Assembly: GCF_900111455.1 (NCBI RefSeq)
Contig: NZ_FOIE01000001.1
Location: 632,376-696,375, forward strand
Direction: 5' to 3'
Origin: Geodermatophilus poikilotrophus
GTDB lineage: Bacteria; Actinomycetota; Actinomycetes; Mycobacteriales; Geodermatophilaceae
DNA: 64,000 bases
Each line of letters starts with the position of its first letter. Within the stretch, counting starts at the first letter, position 1. A model generated the notes under the pieces. That model did no database searches and was not told where the DNA came from. It was given only the letters and a program-made list of their open reading frames with translations. A program made the translations under genes and the position numbers. Positions 49,715-59,180 of this stretch are shown piece by piece.

Positions 49715-50284
49715 TCAGCCGCGGCCCAGCCGGGCGAGCACCCGGGTCGTGCGGTCAGCGTCCGCGGGCGACTCGGTCCCGGGGCGGCAGATGCCGTCCA
49801 TGTAGAGCGCGTCGCCGAAGGAGTCCGCGCCGGCCTCCACGCGGTCCAGTTCGGCGTCGGTGAGCGCGGGGTCCGCGCCGACCGACCGTGCGACGTCCCA
49901 GCGGTGCACCACCATGTCCCACACGTAGACCTGCTCGAGGGTGGCGCCGACCGTCGTCGGCCCGAAGAAGCCGTCGTACGCCTGCTCCGCGACGGCCTCG
50001 TCGGCGAGGGCCGCCGCGACCCGCCGCGCGTGGGCCCGCCACGCCGCCGCCGGGTCGGCGTCGACGTCCGGCTCCTCCCCCAGCTCGACGCCGCGCTCGG
50101 TGAGGAACTCCCGCTGGGTCCGCACGAGGTGCCGGACGACGTCGCGCACGGTCCACCCCTCGCAGGTCGAGGGCCGGTCCCACGCGTCGGGCGGGACGGC
50201 GCCGAGGACGGCGGTCAGCGGGCGGTCGGCCGCGGCGTAGGCGGTGGCGGTCGAGGTGCTGGGTGTGGTCGTCGGTGAGGTCAT
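49715..50284 (-). CDS. TIGR03086-family (DinB-like, mycothiol-dependent maleylpyruvate isomerase-type) protein
   Basis: A 189-residue helical protein. PSTCEGWTVRDVVRHLVRTQREFL is the opening of the MDMPI/DinB group with the metal-binding histidine, and VGATLEQVYVWDMVVHRWDVARSVG supplies further ligands. Members use zinc and often mycothiol; many are annotated only as TIGR03086. The ATG at 50284 is chosen over 50335 because the shorter form fits family length and leaves a 37-bp gap to the divergent regulator. That regulator could control it. Confidence 0.83.
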   Translation of the reverse strand: MTSPTTTPSTSTATAYAAADRPLTAVLGAVPPDAWDRPSTCEGWTVRDVVRHLVRTQREFLTERGVELGEEPDVDADPAAAWRAHARRVAAALADEAVAEQAYDGFFGPTTVGATLEQVYVWDMVVHRWDVARSVGADPALTDAELDRVEAGADSFGDALYMDGICRPGTESPADADRTTRVLARLGRG

Positions 50285-50321
50285 GGCCGGGACGGTAGGG
50301 GGCCGGGCAGGGTGGGTCTTG

Positions 50322-51158
50322 ATGGAACCCGACACCGCGCCCCGCCCCCTCGACCACGTCGAGCGCGCGCACCTGCGCTCCCCCGGCGACGCCTCGCACG
50401 TGATGCACCGCTACGACGCGGCGCCGGAGTTCGGCGGCCTGCTGGAGCGCTTCTGGATCCCGGTCTGGTCGGTGCCGCCCGGCCGGGAGGCACCGCAGCA
50501 GGTGCTGCAGTACCCGGTCACGCTGCTCGTGGTCTCCGGGGACTACGCCCGCTTCTACGGCGTCGTCGCGGGCCTGTCGACGACCACGCTGACCGGCGAC
50601 GGCTGGGCGGTCGGGGTCATGTGCGCCCCGGCCGCCGGCGGGCTCGTCGCCCGCGGCTCGGTGGCGCCGTACACCGACCGGCACGTCGACCTGGCCGAGG
50701 TGCTCGGTGGCGACGGCGAGCGGCTGACCGCGCGGGTGCGCGGCGCGATGGCCGCCGACCCGACGTCCCCCGCGGCGCACGCGGTCGCCATGGCGGCCTT
50801 CGGCGACGCGCTGCGGCCGCTGCTGCCCGTCGACGCCGAGGGGGACCTGGTCAACCGGGTGGTCGCCTTCGTGGAGGGCGACCGCGAGGTCGTCCGGGTG
50901 GCCCAGGTCTGCGCGGAGTTCGGCCTGTCCGAGCGGGCGCTGCAGCGGCTCGTGCAGCGCCGGCTGGGGCTGACGCCGAAGTGGCTCATCCAGCGCCGCC
51001 GGCTGCAGGAGGCCGCCGAGCGCCTCCGCGGTCGCGGCACCACCCTCGCCGAGGTCGCGGCGCTGCTCGGGTACGCCGACCAGCCGCACTTCAGCCGGGA
51101 CTTCTCCCGGGTCACCGGGATGACGCCGGGCGCGTTCGCGGCCCGCTACGCGAGCTGA
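50322..51158 (+). CDS. AraC-family transcriptional regulator
   Basis: A 278-residue regulator. The N-terminal half has a cupin-like sensor fold (QQVLQYPVTLLVVSGDYARFYGVVAGLSTTTLTGDGWAVGVMCAPAA); residues about 190-278 are the double helix-turn-helix (VRVAQVCAEFGLSERALQRLVQRRLGLTPKWLIQRRRLQEAAERL, then LAEVAALLGYADQPHFSRDFSRVTGMTPGAF). The ATG at 50322 fits the sensor start. It is divergent from the TIGR03086 gene, its likely target. The last 13 bases overlap the convergent P-type ATPase gene. Confidence 0.9.
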   Translation: MEPDTAPRPLDHVERAHLRSPGDASHVMHRYDAAPEFGGLLERFWIPVWSVPPGREAPQQVLQYPVTLLVVSGDYARFYGVVAGLSTTTLTGDGWAVGVMCAPAAGGLVARGSVAPYTDRHVDLAEVLGGDGERLTARVRGAMAADPTSPAAHAVAMAAFGDALRPLLPVDAEGDLVNRVVAFVEGDREVVRVAQVCAEFGLSERALQRLVQRRLGLTPKWLIQRRRLQEAAERLRGRGTTLAEVAALLGYADQPHFSRDFSRVTGMTPGAFAARYAS

Positions 51159-54100
51159 GCAGCCGACCGTTCACGCAGCCGCGCGACCAGCACCGGCACC
51201 ACCTCGGCGCCGGCCGTGCCGGCCGCGGCGCAGCCGAGCACGACGAGCCAGGCCAGCGGGTCCAGCGGCGTGCAGCCGAAGAACCGGCTGAGCCCCGGGG
51301 TCTGGACGACGGCGGCCAGGACGGCGAGCGAGCCGGCGGCGGTGACCAGCACCAGCGGGCTGCGCCGGCCGGCCCACGCCGTCTGCCCCAGCTGGGTGGT
51401 GATGAGGGCGGCCAGGCCCATCGTCCCGGCCCGGCCGCGGAAGCCGGTGAGCCGGCCGGTGGCCCAGGCGGCGGTCGCGCCGGCGGTGGTCGCCGCTCCG
51501 CGGACCAGCACCATCCGGCGCACCTCCCGCGCGAAGCCGCGCCGCGGCCCGGCCTCGAGCACCGTGGCCAGCGGGTGCCCGGCCAGCGGGCCGTCGTCCC
51601 CGCCGGTCGCGGCACCGCGGGGCGCGGCCACGGCGACGGCCAGCGCGGGGAACATGTCGGTGAGCAGGTTGACCAGCAGCAGCTGGCGGGTGTTCAGCGG
51701 CGCCCGCCCGCCGAACGCGGTGCCGAGCACGGTGAACGCCACCTCGCCGGCGTTGCCGCCGACCAGCACCGAGACGGCGTCCTGCACCCGCGTCCACATC
51801 GCCCGGCCCTCGCCGATCGCGTCGACCAGCCGGGTCAGGTCCAGGTCGGTGAGCACCAGGTCGGCGGCGGCCCGGGCGGCGGGCGACTCGGCGCCCGAGA
51901 CGCCCACCCCCACGTCGGCCAGCCGGATCGCCGCGGCGTCGTTCACGCCGTCGCCGGTCATCGCCAGGGTCGCCCCGGCCCGGCGCAGCGCGGCGACCAG
52001 CGACACCTTCTGCTCCGGCGACAGCCGGGCGAACACCGCGGTCTCGCGCACCATCCGGGCGCGCTCGGCCTCCGAGGCGCGGGCGAACTCCGCGCCGGTC
52101 ACCACCCGGTCGGCGTCCGGGATGCCGGCCTGCCGGGCGATGGCGCTGGCCGTCTCCGGGTGGTCGCCGGTGGCCACCAGGACCCGGACGCCGGCGGCCC
52201 GCAGCTGCTCCACGGCCGCGACCGAGGACCCCCGTACCGTGTCGGCCAGCCCGACCAGCCCGCGCAGCGTGAGGTCCCGGGCCCCCTCCTCCAGGTCGCC
52301 CGCACCGCCGTCCCACTCGCGGTCGGCGACGGCGAGCACCCGCAGCCCCTCGGCGGCGAGCGCCTGCACCCGCCCGGTGAGGTCCCCGGCGTCCCGGCAG
52401 CGGCCGGCCACCACCTCGGGCGCGCCCTTGACCACCAGCCGGCCCTCGCGCACGGCCGCGGAGAAGCCGCGCCCGGCGGCGAACGGCAGGCTCTCCCCCG
52501 CGTCGCCGTCGGGGCACACGCCGCGCTCCTCGGCGGCCTCCACGACCGCCCGGTCGGTCTCGTGCGCCCGGTCGTCGCCGTTGCCGACACCGGCCGCGAC
52601 CAGCCGCAGCAGCGCGTCCTCGTCCAGCTCGCCGTCCACCGGGACGAGGCCGGCCACCCGCAGCCGGTTCTCCGTCAGCGTCCCGGTCTTGTCGAAGCAG
52701 ACTGTGTCGACCCGGCCGAGGGCCTCCAGCACCCGGGCGCTGCGGACGACGGCACTCCGTCGGGACAGCCGCCGGGCCGCGGCCTGCTGCGCCACGGTCG
52801 CCACCAGCGGCAGCCCCTCGGGCACCGCGGCGACCGCGACCGCCACGCCGTCCCGGACGGCGTCGCGCAGCGGGCGGCGCCACAGCACACCGAGGGCGGT
52901 GACCGCCGCGCCCCCGGCCAGGGTCAGCGGCAGCACCGACCGGGTCAGCTCGCCCAGCCGCGCCTGCACGCCGACCGGTGGCGCCGCGCCGCCGGCGGCC
53001 CGGGCCGCGCGCCCGGCCTGGGTGGCCTCCCCCACCGCGACGACGACGGCCCGCCCGCGCCCGGCGACCACGGTGGTGCCGTCGAAGAGCACGCAGGTGC
53101 GGTCGGCGACCTCGGCCCCCGGCGTGGCCGGGACCGACTTGCCGACCGACAGCGACTCCCCGGTCAGGTTGGATTCGTCGACCTCCAGGTCGACGGCCTC
53201 CAGCAGGCGGGCGTCGCAGGCGAGCACGTCCCCGGGCTCGACCTGGACGACGTCCCCGACCCGCAGCGCGCTGCCGGGCACCTCCTCGCGACCGCCGTCG
53301 GTCTCGCGGTGGACGGCGACGTCCTGCTCGAGCAGCAGGGACTCCAGCGCGGTCTCCGCCCGGAACCGCTGCAGGCCGCTGACCAGCGAGTTGGCGACGG
53401 TCACGCTGCCGACGAGGACGGCGTCGGTGGCCTCGCCGAGCATCGCCGTGGCCGCGGCGCCGGTGCCGAGGACCGGGGTGAGCGGATCGGCGAGCTCGGC
53501 GGCGACGGTGCGGGCGAACCGGGACGGCCCGCGCACCACCGGGTGCGCGCGGAGCCGGCGGAACCGGACCGGCCGGCCCTCCTCCCCGGCCGGGAGCTCG
53601 GCCAGCCGGCGCACCACGTCGTCGGGGTCCAGCGCGTGCCAGGGGGTGTGCACCGTGGGCGGCGGGACCGGGCGGCCGGCGGCCCGGACCGCGGCCCAGG
53701 TGCCGCCCAGCATCGCGACGGTGGTGGCCGTCTTCCCGGGCGAGGTCGCCCGCTGCTGCCCGTACCGCGCACTGCCGACGGCGGCCAGCAGCGCGCCGAG
53801 GACGTTGCCGGTGAGCGCCGCCTGCACCGAGCGCCGGCTGACCGTGCGGGCCGCCGCCGTCGCCGCGACCACCCGGCAGGCGTCGGTCAGCCCGGGCCGG
53901 GTGACCAGGTCGGCGCCCCACGCGGGCGCGCAGCCGGGCCGCACGGGCGCGACGGACACGTCCGCCGCCAGCAGCGCGGGGCCGTCGGTGTCGCTGACCA
54001 GCAGGACGCCGCGCCCGTCCGCCTGCAGTCGCCGCACCGTCTCCACCAGCGCCTCGTCCGCGGGGGCCACCTCGTCGGCGGCGGCGGCCACCTCCCGGGT

Positions 54101-55636
54101 GCCGGCGTGCGCGGTCAGCACCAGCCGCGTGCCGGCGGCGGCCGCCGCCGAGAGCAGCGCCTCGGCGTGCGGGTCCAGCTCGCGGGCGACGGTCACCGTG
54201 CCCACCCGGCGGCGACCCTGGTACACCCCACGGGTCTCGGCCCCGGGGGCGTCGTCGGCGTCGGTGGCCGGCCCGACCCGCAGGCCCTCCTCGGGCTCCT
54301 CGCCCTCCAGGGCGCCGACCAGCCGCGCGGCGGCCGACCAGACGCGGGCGTCGTCCCACCCCTCGGCCTGCGCGGTCGCCTCGAGCACCACCGGCGGGCC
54401 GGTGCACAGCGCGTCGCCGTCGACCACGACGGCGTCCACCCGGTCCAGCCGGCGGTAGGCCGCGCCGTCCATCGGCAGCACGTCGCGGCGGCACAGCAGC
54501 AGGTCCAGCGTCGTGGCGAACGCCGCCCGGCCGTGGAAGGCGGCCTTCGGGCTCAGCGCCTTGAGCAGGTCGGCCGAGCGGCCGGGGCGGCCGGTGAGCG
54601 CCAGCAGGCCGAGCGCGGCGGCCAGCTCGGTGGGTCCCAGCCGCTCGGTGTAGGTCTCGACCGGCCCCGGCGGCAGCGGCACGGGCCGGTCGCCGGGTGG
54701 CGTCAGGGGCTCGCGCTCGCCGTCGTCGGGGTCCGGGCGGCACAGCTCCCACTCGCGGCGCCGCCACACCTGCCGGTGGGCGCGCATCTCCAGGAACTCC
54801 TGCAGCGCGGCGGCGGCGTTGAGCGCGGGCACCGAGGGGCTCTGGGTGAGCGCGTGCAGCAGGGCGCTGACGCCGGAGAACGCCAGCTCGGTGCCGGTCG
54901 GTCCCACGCGCCGGTACAGCTCGCGCTGGAGCCACGTCTGGGACTCCAGCAGCACGACGGCGAGGGTCGCGTGGCGGGTGAGCGCCGGGATCGGCGACAG
55001 CTTGGCCGCGTAGGCGACACCGACGGCCGCGACGTGGATCCCGACCGCGGTGAGCGCCGCCAGCAGCGGCTCCAGGTCGGCCGGGTGGTCCTCCCGCGCC
55101 GGGAACAGCCCCTTCCCGCCGCGGGCCTTCTCGATGGCGGTCACCGTGCCGACGAGGTCCTCGACGCTGACCCGCCGCTCGTCGAAGGCGACCAGGACCC
55201 GGCCGACCACGTCGTTGACGGTCGCCCACTCCACGCCCTCGAGCCGTTCCAGGTGCCGGCGCAGCGCGGAGCGGACCTCCGGGGACTCCTCCGCGTCCGG
55301 TGCGACCAGCTCGACCTGGACCCGGCCCCGGTCGGCCCAGACCCGGCGGGTGTGCCGCGCCGGCGGGGGCTCGACCATGCCCCGGGCGGCGTCCAGCAGG
55401 TCGTGCAGCCGCCCGTCGGGCAGCGGGTCGGCGCCGGTGAGCAGGGTGCCGACGGCGCGGGTGCCGCTGACCGCGGCGGAGTGGGCCCGGGACAGCGAGG
55501 CCCGGGCGGCCCCCTCCACCAGCCCGGCGGTGCCGCCGACGAGCCCGGCCGTGACCCCCGCGCCGGCCACCACGCCGGCACCGGCCAGCGCCGCGGCCGC
55601 ACCGAGCGCGCTGCCGATCCGGCGTCTGATGGCCAT
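51146..55636 (-). CDS. Large cation-transporting P-type ATPase (CtpI-like)
   Basis: A 1496-residue membrane pump, much longer than the usual 700-900. The core is normal: LTGESLSVGKS (actuator, near 829), CFDKTGTLTENRL with the phosphorylated Asp (near 982), and MTGDGVNDAAAIRLADVGVG (near 1235), with several helices following (LLLVNLLTDMFPALAVAVAAP). The N-terminal 750 residues hold a ferredoxin-fold heavy-metal-like domain without CxxC, and a degenerate half that includes DAVVVDGDALCTGPPVVLEA. This layout matches mycobacterial CtpI, of unknown ion. ATG has GGGAGAG upstream. Confidence 0.9.
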   Translation of the reverse strand: MAIRRRIGSALGAAAALAGAGVVAGAGVTAGLVGGTAGLVEGAARASLSRAHSAAVSGTRAVGTLLTGADPLPDGRLHDLLDAARGMVEPPPARHTRRVWADRGRVQVELVAPDAEESPEVRSALRRHLERLEGVEWATVNDVVGRVLVAFDERRVSVEDLVGTVTAIEKARGGKGLFPAREDHPADLEPLLAALTAVGIHVAAVGVAYAAKLSPIPALTRHATLAVVLLESQTWLQRELYRRVGPTGTELAFSGVSALLHALTQSPSVPALNAAAALQEFLEMRAHRQVWRRREWELCRPDPDDGEREPLTPPGDRPVPLPPGPVETYTERLGPTELAAALGLLALTGRPGRSADLLKALSPKAAFHGRAAFATTLDLLLCRRDVLPMDGAAYRRLDRVDAVVVDGDALCTGPPVVLEATAQAEGWDDARVWSAAARLVGALEGEEPEEGLRVGPATDADDAPGAETRGVYQGRRRVGTVTVARELDPHAEALLSAAAAAGTRLVLTAHAGTREVAAAADEVAPADEALVETVRRLQADGRGVLLVSDTDGPALLAADVSVAPVRPGCAPAWGADLVTRPGLTDACRVVAATAAARTVSRRSVQAALTGNVLGALLAAVGSARYGQQRATSPGKTATTVAMLGGTWAAVRAAGRPVPPPTVHTPWHALDPDDVVRRLAELPAGEEGRPVRFRRLRAHPVVRGPSRFARTVAAELADPLTPVLGTGAAATAMLGEATDAVLVGSVTVANSLVSGLQRFRAETALESLLLEQDVAVHRETDGGREEVPGSALRVGDVVQVEPGDVLACDARLLEAVDLEVDESNLTGESLSVGKSVPATPGAEVADRTCVLFDGTTVVAGRGRAVVVAVGEATQAGRAARAAGGAAPPVGVQARLGELTRSVLPLTLAGGAAVTALGVLWRRPLRDAVRDGVAVAVAAVPEGLPLVATVAQQAAARRLSRRSAVVRSARVLEALGRVDTVCFDKTGTLTENRLRVAGLVPVDGELDEDALLRLVAAGVGNGDDRAHETDRAVVEAAEERGVCPDGDAGESLPFAAGRGFSAAVREGRLVVKGAPEVVAGRCRDAGDLTGRVQALAAEGLRVLAVADREWDGGAGDLEEGARDLTLRGLVGLADTVRGSSVAAVEQLRAAGVRVLVATGDHPETASAIARQAGIPDADRVVTGAEFARASEAERARMVRETAVFARLSPEQKVSLVAALRRAGATLAMTGDGVNDAAAIRLADVGVGVSGAESPAARAAADLVLTDLDLTRLVDAIGEGRAMWTRVQDAVSVLVGGNAGEVAFTVLGTAFGGRAPLNTRQLLLVNLLTDMFPALAVAVAAPRGAATGGDDGPLAGHPLATVLEAGPRRGFAREVRRMVLVRGAATTAGATAAWATGRLTGFRGRAGTMGLAALITTQLGQTAWAGRRSPLVLVTAAGSLAVLAAVVQTPGLSRFFGCTPLDPLAWLVVLGCAAAGTAGAEVVPVLVARLRERSAAQLA

Positions 55637-55719
55637 CGGCTCTCCCGGAACTCGGTCCCCGGAACAAGGTGGACCCGGACGCTACGCCCGTCGCCGCGCA
55701 CCCGCGCCCCCGAGCGTCC

Positions 55720-56511
55720 TCACCCCTCGCCGAGCCAGTCCACGGCCGCCACCGCCACCTCCGGCGGGACGGTGTGCCCGCCGGCGAACTCCCGGTAGGT
55801 GACGTCGTAGCCGTCGTCGCGGAGGGCCGGCACGATGCGCCGGCTGGTCCGGTCGACCGGCAGGACGTCGTCGGCGTCGCCGTGCGACACGAACACCGCC
55901 GGCCGCCCCTCCCGCGACGACCCGGGGACGAAGCCCGGCGAGAAGGCGACCACCCGCCCGAACAGGTCCCCGTTGGCCAGGCCGAGGCCCAGGGCGTACG
56001 AGGCGCCGTCGGAGAACCCGGCCACCGCGGTGCGCCTGGCGTCGACCGGCACGGTGGAGAACACCCGGGCCAGGGCCCGGTCCAGCAGGGCGGCGTCCTC
56101 GGCGGAGCCGCCGGTGACGGCGTCCCACGTCGACCCGCGGGAGGCCGGGGCGAGGACGAGCAGGCCCCGCTCGTCGGCCAGGCCGCCGAGGACGCCCAGT
56201 CCGGCCTCGGCGTTCCCGCCGGCGCCGTGCAGGGCCACCACGAGCGGCGCCGTGCTGCCCGGCGCGAGCCCGGGCGGCACGTGCAGCAGCGGCGGCCGCT
56301 CCACCCCCAGGTCCAGCGGCTGCGTCCCCGGCGCAGGGAGCCCGGCGGGAGGCTCGGGCTGCGGGCGGGCGGTGAGCCGGGCAGCCGCGTCCGTGCCCCC
56401 GGGTGTCCCCGGCAGCCGCGCGCCGCAGCCGGCGAGGACGCCCGCACCGGCGAGCGCCGCGGCCGCGCCCAGCAGCCGCCGGCGGGTCCAGCCGGGGTCC
56501 GGGGGCGGCAC
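55720..56511 (-). CDS. Exported esterase (PHB-depolymerase/LpqC-like) lipoprotein
   Basis: A 263-residue serine hydrolase. RRRLLGAAAALAGAGVLAGCG is a Tat-like/lipobox signal with Cys as the lipidation site. LVVALHGAGGNAEAG (oxyanion), AVAGFSDGASYALG (nucleophile Ser), FVSHGDADDVLPVDRT (Asp) and EFAGGHTVP (His) complete the triad. It resembles polyhydroxybutyrate depolymerase-like lipoproteins. GTG at 56511 follows the stop of the SGNH gene by two bases, so the two are coupled. Confidence 0.85.
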   Translation of the reverse strand: MPPPDPGWTRRRLLGAAAALAGAGVLAGCGARLPGTPGGTDAAARLTARPQPEPPAGLPAPGTQPLDLGVERPPLLHVPPGLAPGSTAPLVVALHGAGGNAEAGLGVLGGLADERGLLVLAPASRGSTWDAVTGGSAEDAALLDRALARVFSTVPVDARRTAVAGFSDGASYALGLGLANGDLFGRVVAFSPGFVPGSSREGRPAVFVSHGDADDVLPVDRTSRRIVPALRDDGYDVTYREFAGGHTVPPEVAVAAVDWLGEG

Positions 56512-56513
56512 CG

Positions 56514-57233
56514 TCAGCCGCCGCTGTGCAGGGCCGCCCAGAAGGCCGCGCGGACGCCGTCGGCACCCCAGGCGTTGGGCTCGATGAGGGAGCAGAACCA
56601 CAGGTCGCGCTGCTCCGGCCGGGCCTCGCGGCGCCGCGGGTCACCGGCCGCCAGCCCGTGGCCGCGGAAGCGCTCGGCGATCTCGGCCACCGCGGCGCCG
56701 CGCCGCGCCGCGCCCCGGCGCAGGGCGTCGTTCAGCTCGCCGATCAGCGCGACGGCGTCCGGCCAGGGCGGCAGGCCGAGCCGCTCCGCGTCGGCGGTGC
56801 CGTCGCTCGGGTCGTAGACCGTGCCCACGACGACCTGGCCGCCCGGGGCCAGGGTCTCGCCGATCGCGGCCAGGGCCCGGTCGAGCGCGGCCGCGACGCG
56901 GGCGACCACCGCGCGGGCGGCCGCGGTGTCCCCGTAGGCGCCGAGGAGGTCGTTCCCGCCGATCGTCAGGGTGACCAGCGCGGGCCGCTCCGGCAGCGCC
57001 GCGAGCCGGGGCAGCTGCCGGTCCAGCAGCGTGCCGGTGGTCGCGCCGTCGGTCGCCAGCAGCGCGAACGTCGTCCCGGGCGCCGTGCTGCGCAGGTCGC
57101 GCCCGCGCCAGTCCGGGAAGTCCTCGTCCCGGTTGGCGTACAGCAGGCTGGCCCCGCCGCGGCCCGGGCCGCCGGAGTAGTCGTCGATGGAGATCGAGTC
57201 GCCGAGCGCGACGTACCCTCCGGCGCCGGTCAC
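56514..57233 (-). CDS. SGNH/GDSL hydrolase
   Basis: A 239-residue esterase. Block I is VALGDSISIDDYSG with the catalytic Ser, block III is TIGGNDLLGAYG with the oxyanion Asn, and the Asp/His pair would be near the C-terminal EPNAWGADGVRAAFWAAL, where the usual DxxH is not clean (E-P-N-A-W-G-A). That substitution makes the activity uncertain. GTG at 57233 starts at the beta-strand before the Ser. It overlaps operon-style with the downstream esterase. Confidence 0.8.
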   Translation of the reverse strand: MTGAGGYVALGDSISIDDYSGGPGRGGASLLYANRDEDFPDWRGRDLRSTAPGTTFALLATDGATTGTLLDRQLPRLAALPERPALVTLTIGGNDLLGAYGDTAAARAVVARVAAALDRALAAIGETLAPGGQVVVGTVYDPSDGTADAERLGLPPWPDAVALIGELNDALRRGAARRGAAVAEIAERFRGHGLAAGDPRRREARPEQRDLWFCSLIEPNAWGADGVRAAFWAALHSGG

Positions 57234-57258
57234 CCCGCCATGGTGCGCCAGGAGCCGG

Positions 57259-58907
57259 TCAGCCGCGCCCCGCCCGCCGCGCGCTCCCGCGGCGGGGCCC
57301 GCCCCTGCCCCCGGACCGGCGGCTCCCGGCGTCCTCACGGCGGGCCGGGGCCCCCCGCCGGACCGGGGCCCCGCGCCGGGCGCCGCGCGCCGCGCACGCC
57401 CGGCAGGTGGGGAACCGCGGGGCGACCGACACGCCGCAGTCGGCGCACCGGCCCGGCCCGGCCGCGGCGATCGCGCCGGGGAGCAGCTCGGTGATGCGGG
57501 CGGCACACCGCTGCTCCAGCCGGGCCGCGTCCTCGGCGGTGAGCCCGGCGACGCCCGGGAAGGAGCGCAGCAGCGTCGACGCGTCGCGCGCGGCGGCGGC
57601 CGCCTGCTCGAAGTCCTCCACCGGTCCCCGCCGCGGCAGCGCCGGCAGCACCGTCTGCGGCGGGACCCGGTGCCCGGCTCCGTGCAGCAGCGAGGCGCGG
57701 ACCAGGGTGAGCCAGCGGGTGCGGCGCGGCGGCTCGAAGTCGATGGGCAGGGTGACCAGGCGCCAGACGGTCCCCAGGTCGGTGCTCTCCCCGACCAGCC
57801 CCGCCAGCAGCGGCAGCAGCGCCTCAGCCCGCTCGACCAGCCCGCTGACGTCGTCGCCCGTCACCGCCTCGTCCCGGGTGGCCGTCCGGGCCCACCGCGC
57901 CCACCGGCCCAGGGCCTCGGGGATGTCGACCGGCGCGAGCGCGCCCAGGTCGTCGAGCTCGGGGCGGAGCCGGGGGGTGCGCCGGGGCAGGTCGCTGGCC
58001 ACCGTGCCGCGGGCCACCGCGGCGCCGGTGGCGACCAGGGCGGCGTCCGGCCGCAGACCCGGCACGCCGGTGAGCACGCCGACCGTGCCGTGACTCGTGA
58101 GCAGGTGGCGGCCGGCGCGGCCGGCGATCTGCGCGGCCTCCACGTCCGCAGCGGACGGCGCTCGACCCCGTCGAACTTGGTCGTCTCGGCGAACAGCACG
58201 GTCGCTGCCGGCACGTTGATGCCGTGCCCGATGACGTCGGTGGTGACCAGCACGTCGAGCTCGCCGCGGCTGAACCGGTCGATCACCTCGCGCCGGGTGG
58301 CCGGCGGGAGGGCACCGTAGAGGACGCCGGTGCGCCCCGGCCGGACCGCCTCCAGCACCGCCGCGGTGGCGTAGACGGCCTTGCGGGAGAAGGCGACGAC
58401 CAGCGTCCGCGGCCGCACGCCCGAGGGCCGCACCGGGGCCGGCAGGACGTCGAGCCGGGACAGCCGCCCGTGGCGGACGACCTCGACGTCGGCGACGTCG
58501 GCGACCAGCGGCTCGAGCACCGGCAGCGCCTCGGCGGCCGAGACCACCCGGACCTCGCGGTACTCGCCGGTGAGCAGCAGACGCGCCCAGGTGTGCCCGC
58601 GGTCGGGGTCGGTGACCCAGTGCGCCTCGTCGAGGACGAGCAGCCCGCCGCGCGGCGGCGCCTTCTCGACGGTGCAGCAGAGGACCGGCGCCATCGGCTC
58701 GATCTGCTCCTCGCCGGTGGACAGGCCGACGGTGCCCGGTGGCAGCTGTGCCGACAGCCGGGCGTACGCCTCGTGGGCCAGCTGCCGCAGCGGAGCCGCG
58801 TAGGTGCCGGCACCGGCCTCGGCGAGGGCGGCCAGCGCGTCGTGGGTCTTGCCGGAGTTCGTGGGGCCGAGGTGGAACACGACCCGCTGCGGCGGGGTGC
58901 CGCGCAC
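57259..58907 (-). pseudogene. SUV3-like RNA helicase, frameshifted
   Basis: Two frames together make one helicase similar to mitochondrial SUV3. The first (58907 down to about 58143) has Walker A FHLGPTNSGKTHDAL, Walker B LLVLDEAHWVTDPDRG, and VLVTTDVIGHGINVPAATVLFAETTKFDGVERRPLRT. At 58143 the frame must shift by one to reach VEAAQIAGRAGRHLL (motif VI with the arginine finger) and the C-terminal region that ends near 57259 with a CxxC pair and an Arg/Gly/Pro-rich tail. The joint reads ACGTGGAG where ACGGTGGAG would restore phase, so one G appears missing. No slippery heptamer is seen. It is either a recent pseudogene or a sequencing error. Confidence 0.8.
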
Positions 58908-59180
58908 CGGCAGCGCCGGACCCGCGCCGGCGGGGAGCGCGTCCTCGGAGACGGACCGGGGGTGGAGGGAGGCAGGCAGGACGTCGTCCTTCGTCGGGTG
59001 CGGGAGGGGCGGCGGGCCGAACGCCCTCGGCGGGGGTCCGTCCAGGCCCGGGGGGACAACAGCCGGGAGCTCGCGCGCATGCCCGGGGTGTGCGACGTCG
59101 CCCCGGGTCCTCAGGCGCCGGCCCCGCCGACCTGGCTACCGTGGTAGGGCATCGGCGGCCGCACGCGAGGGGACGGACAG

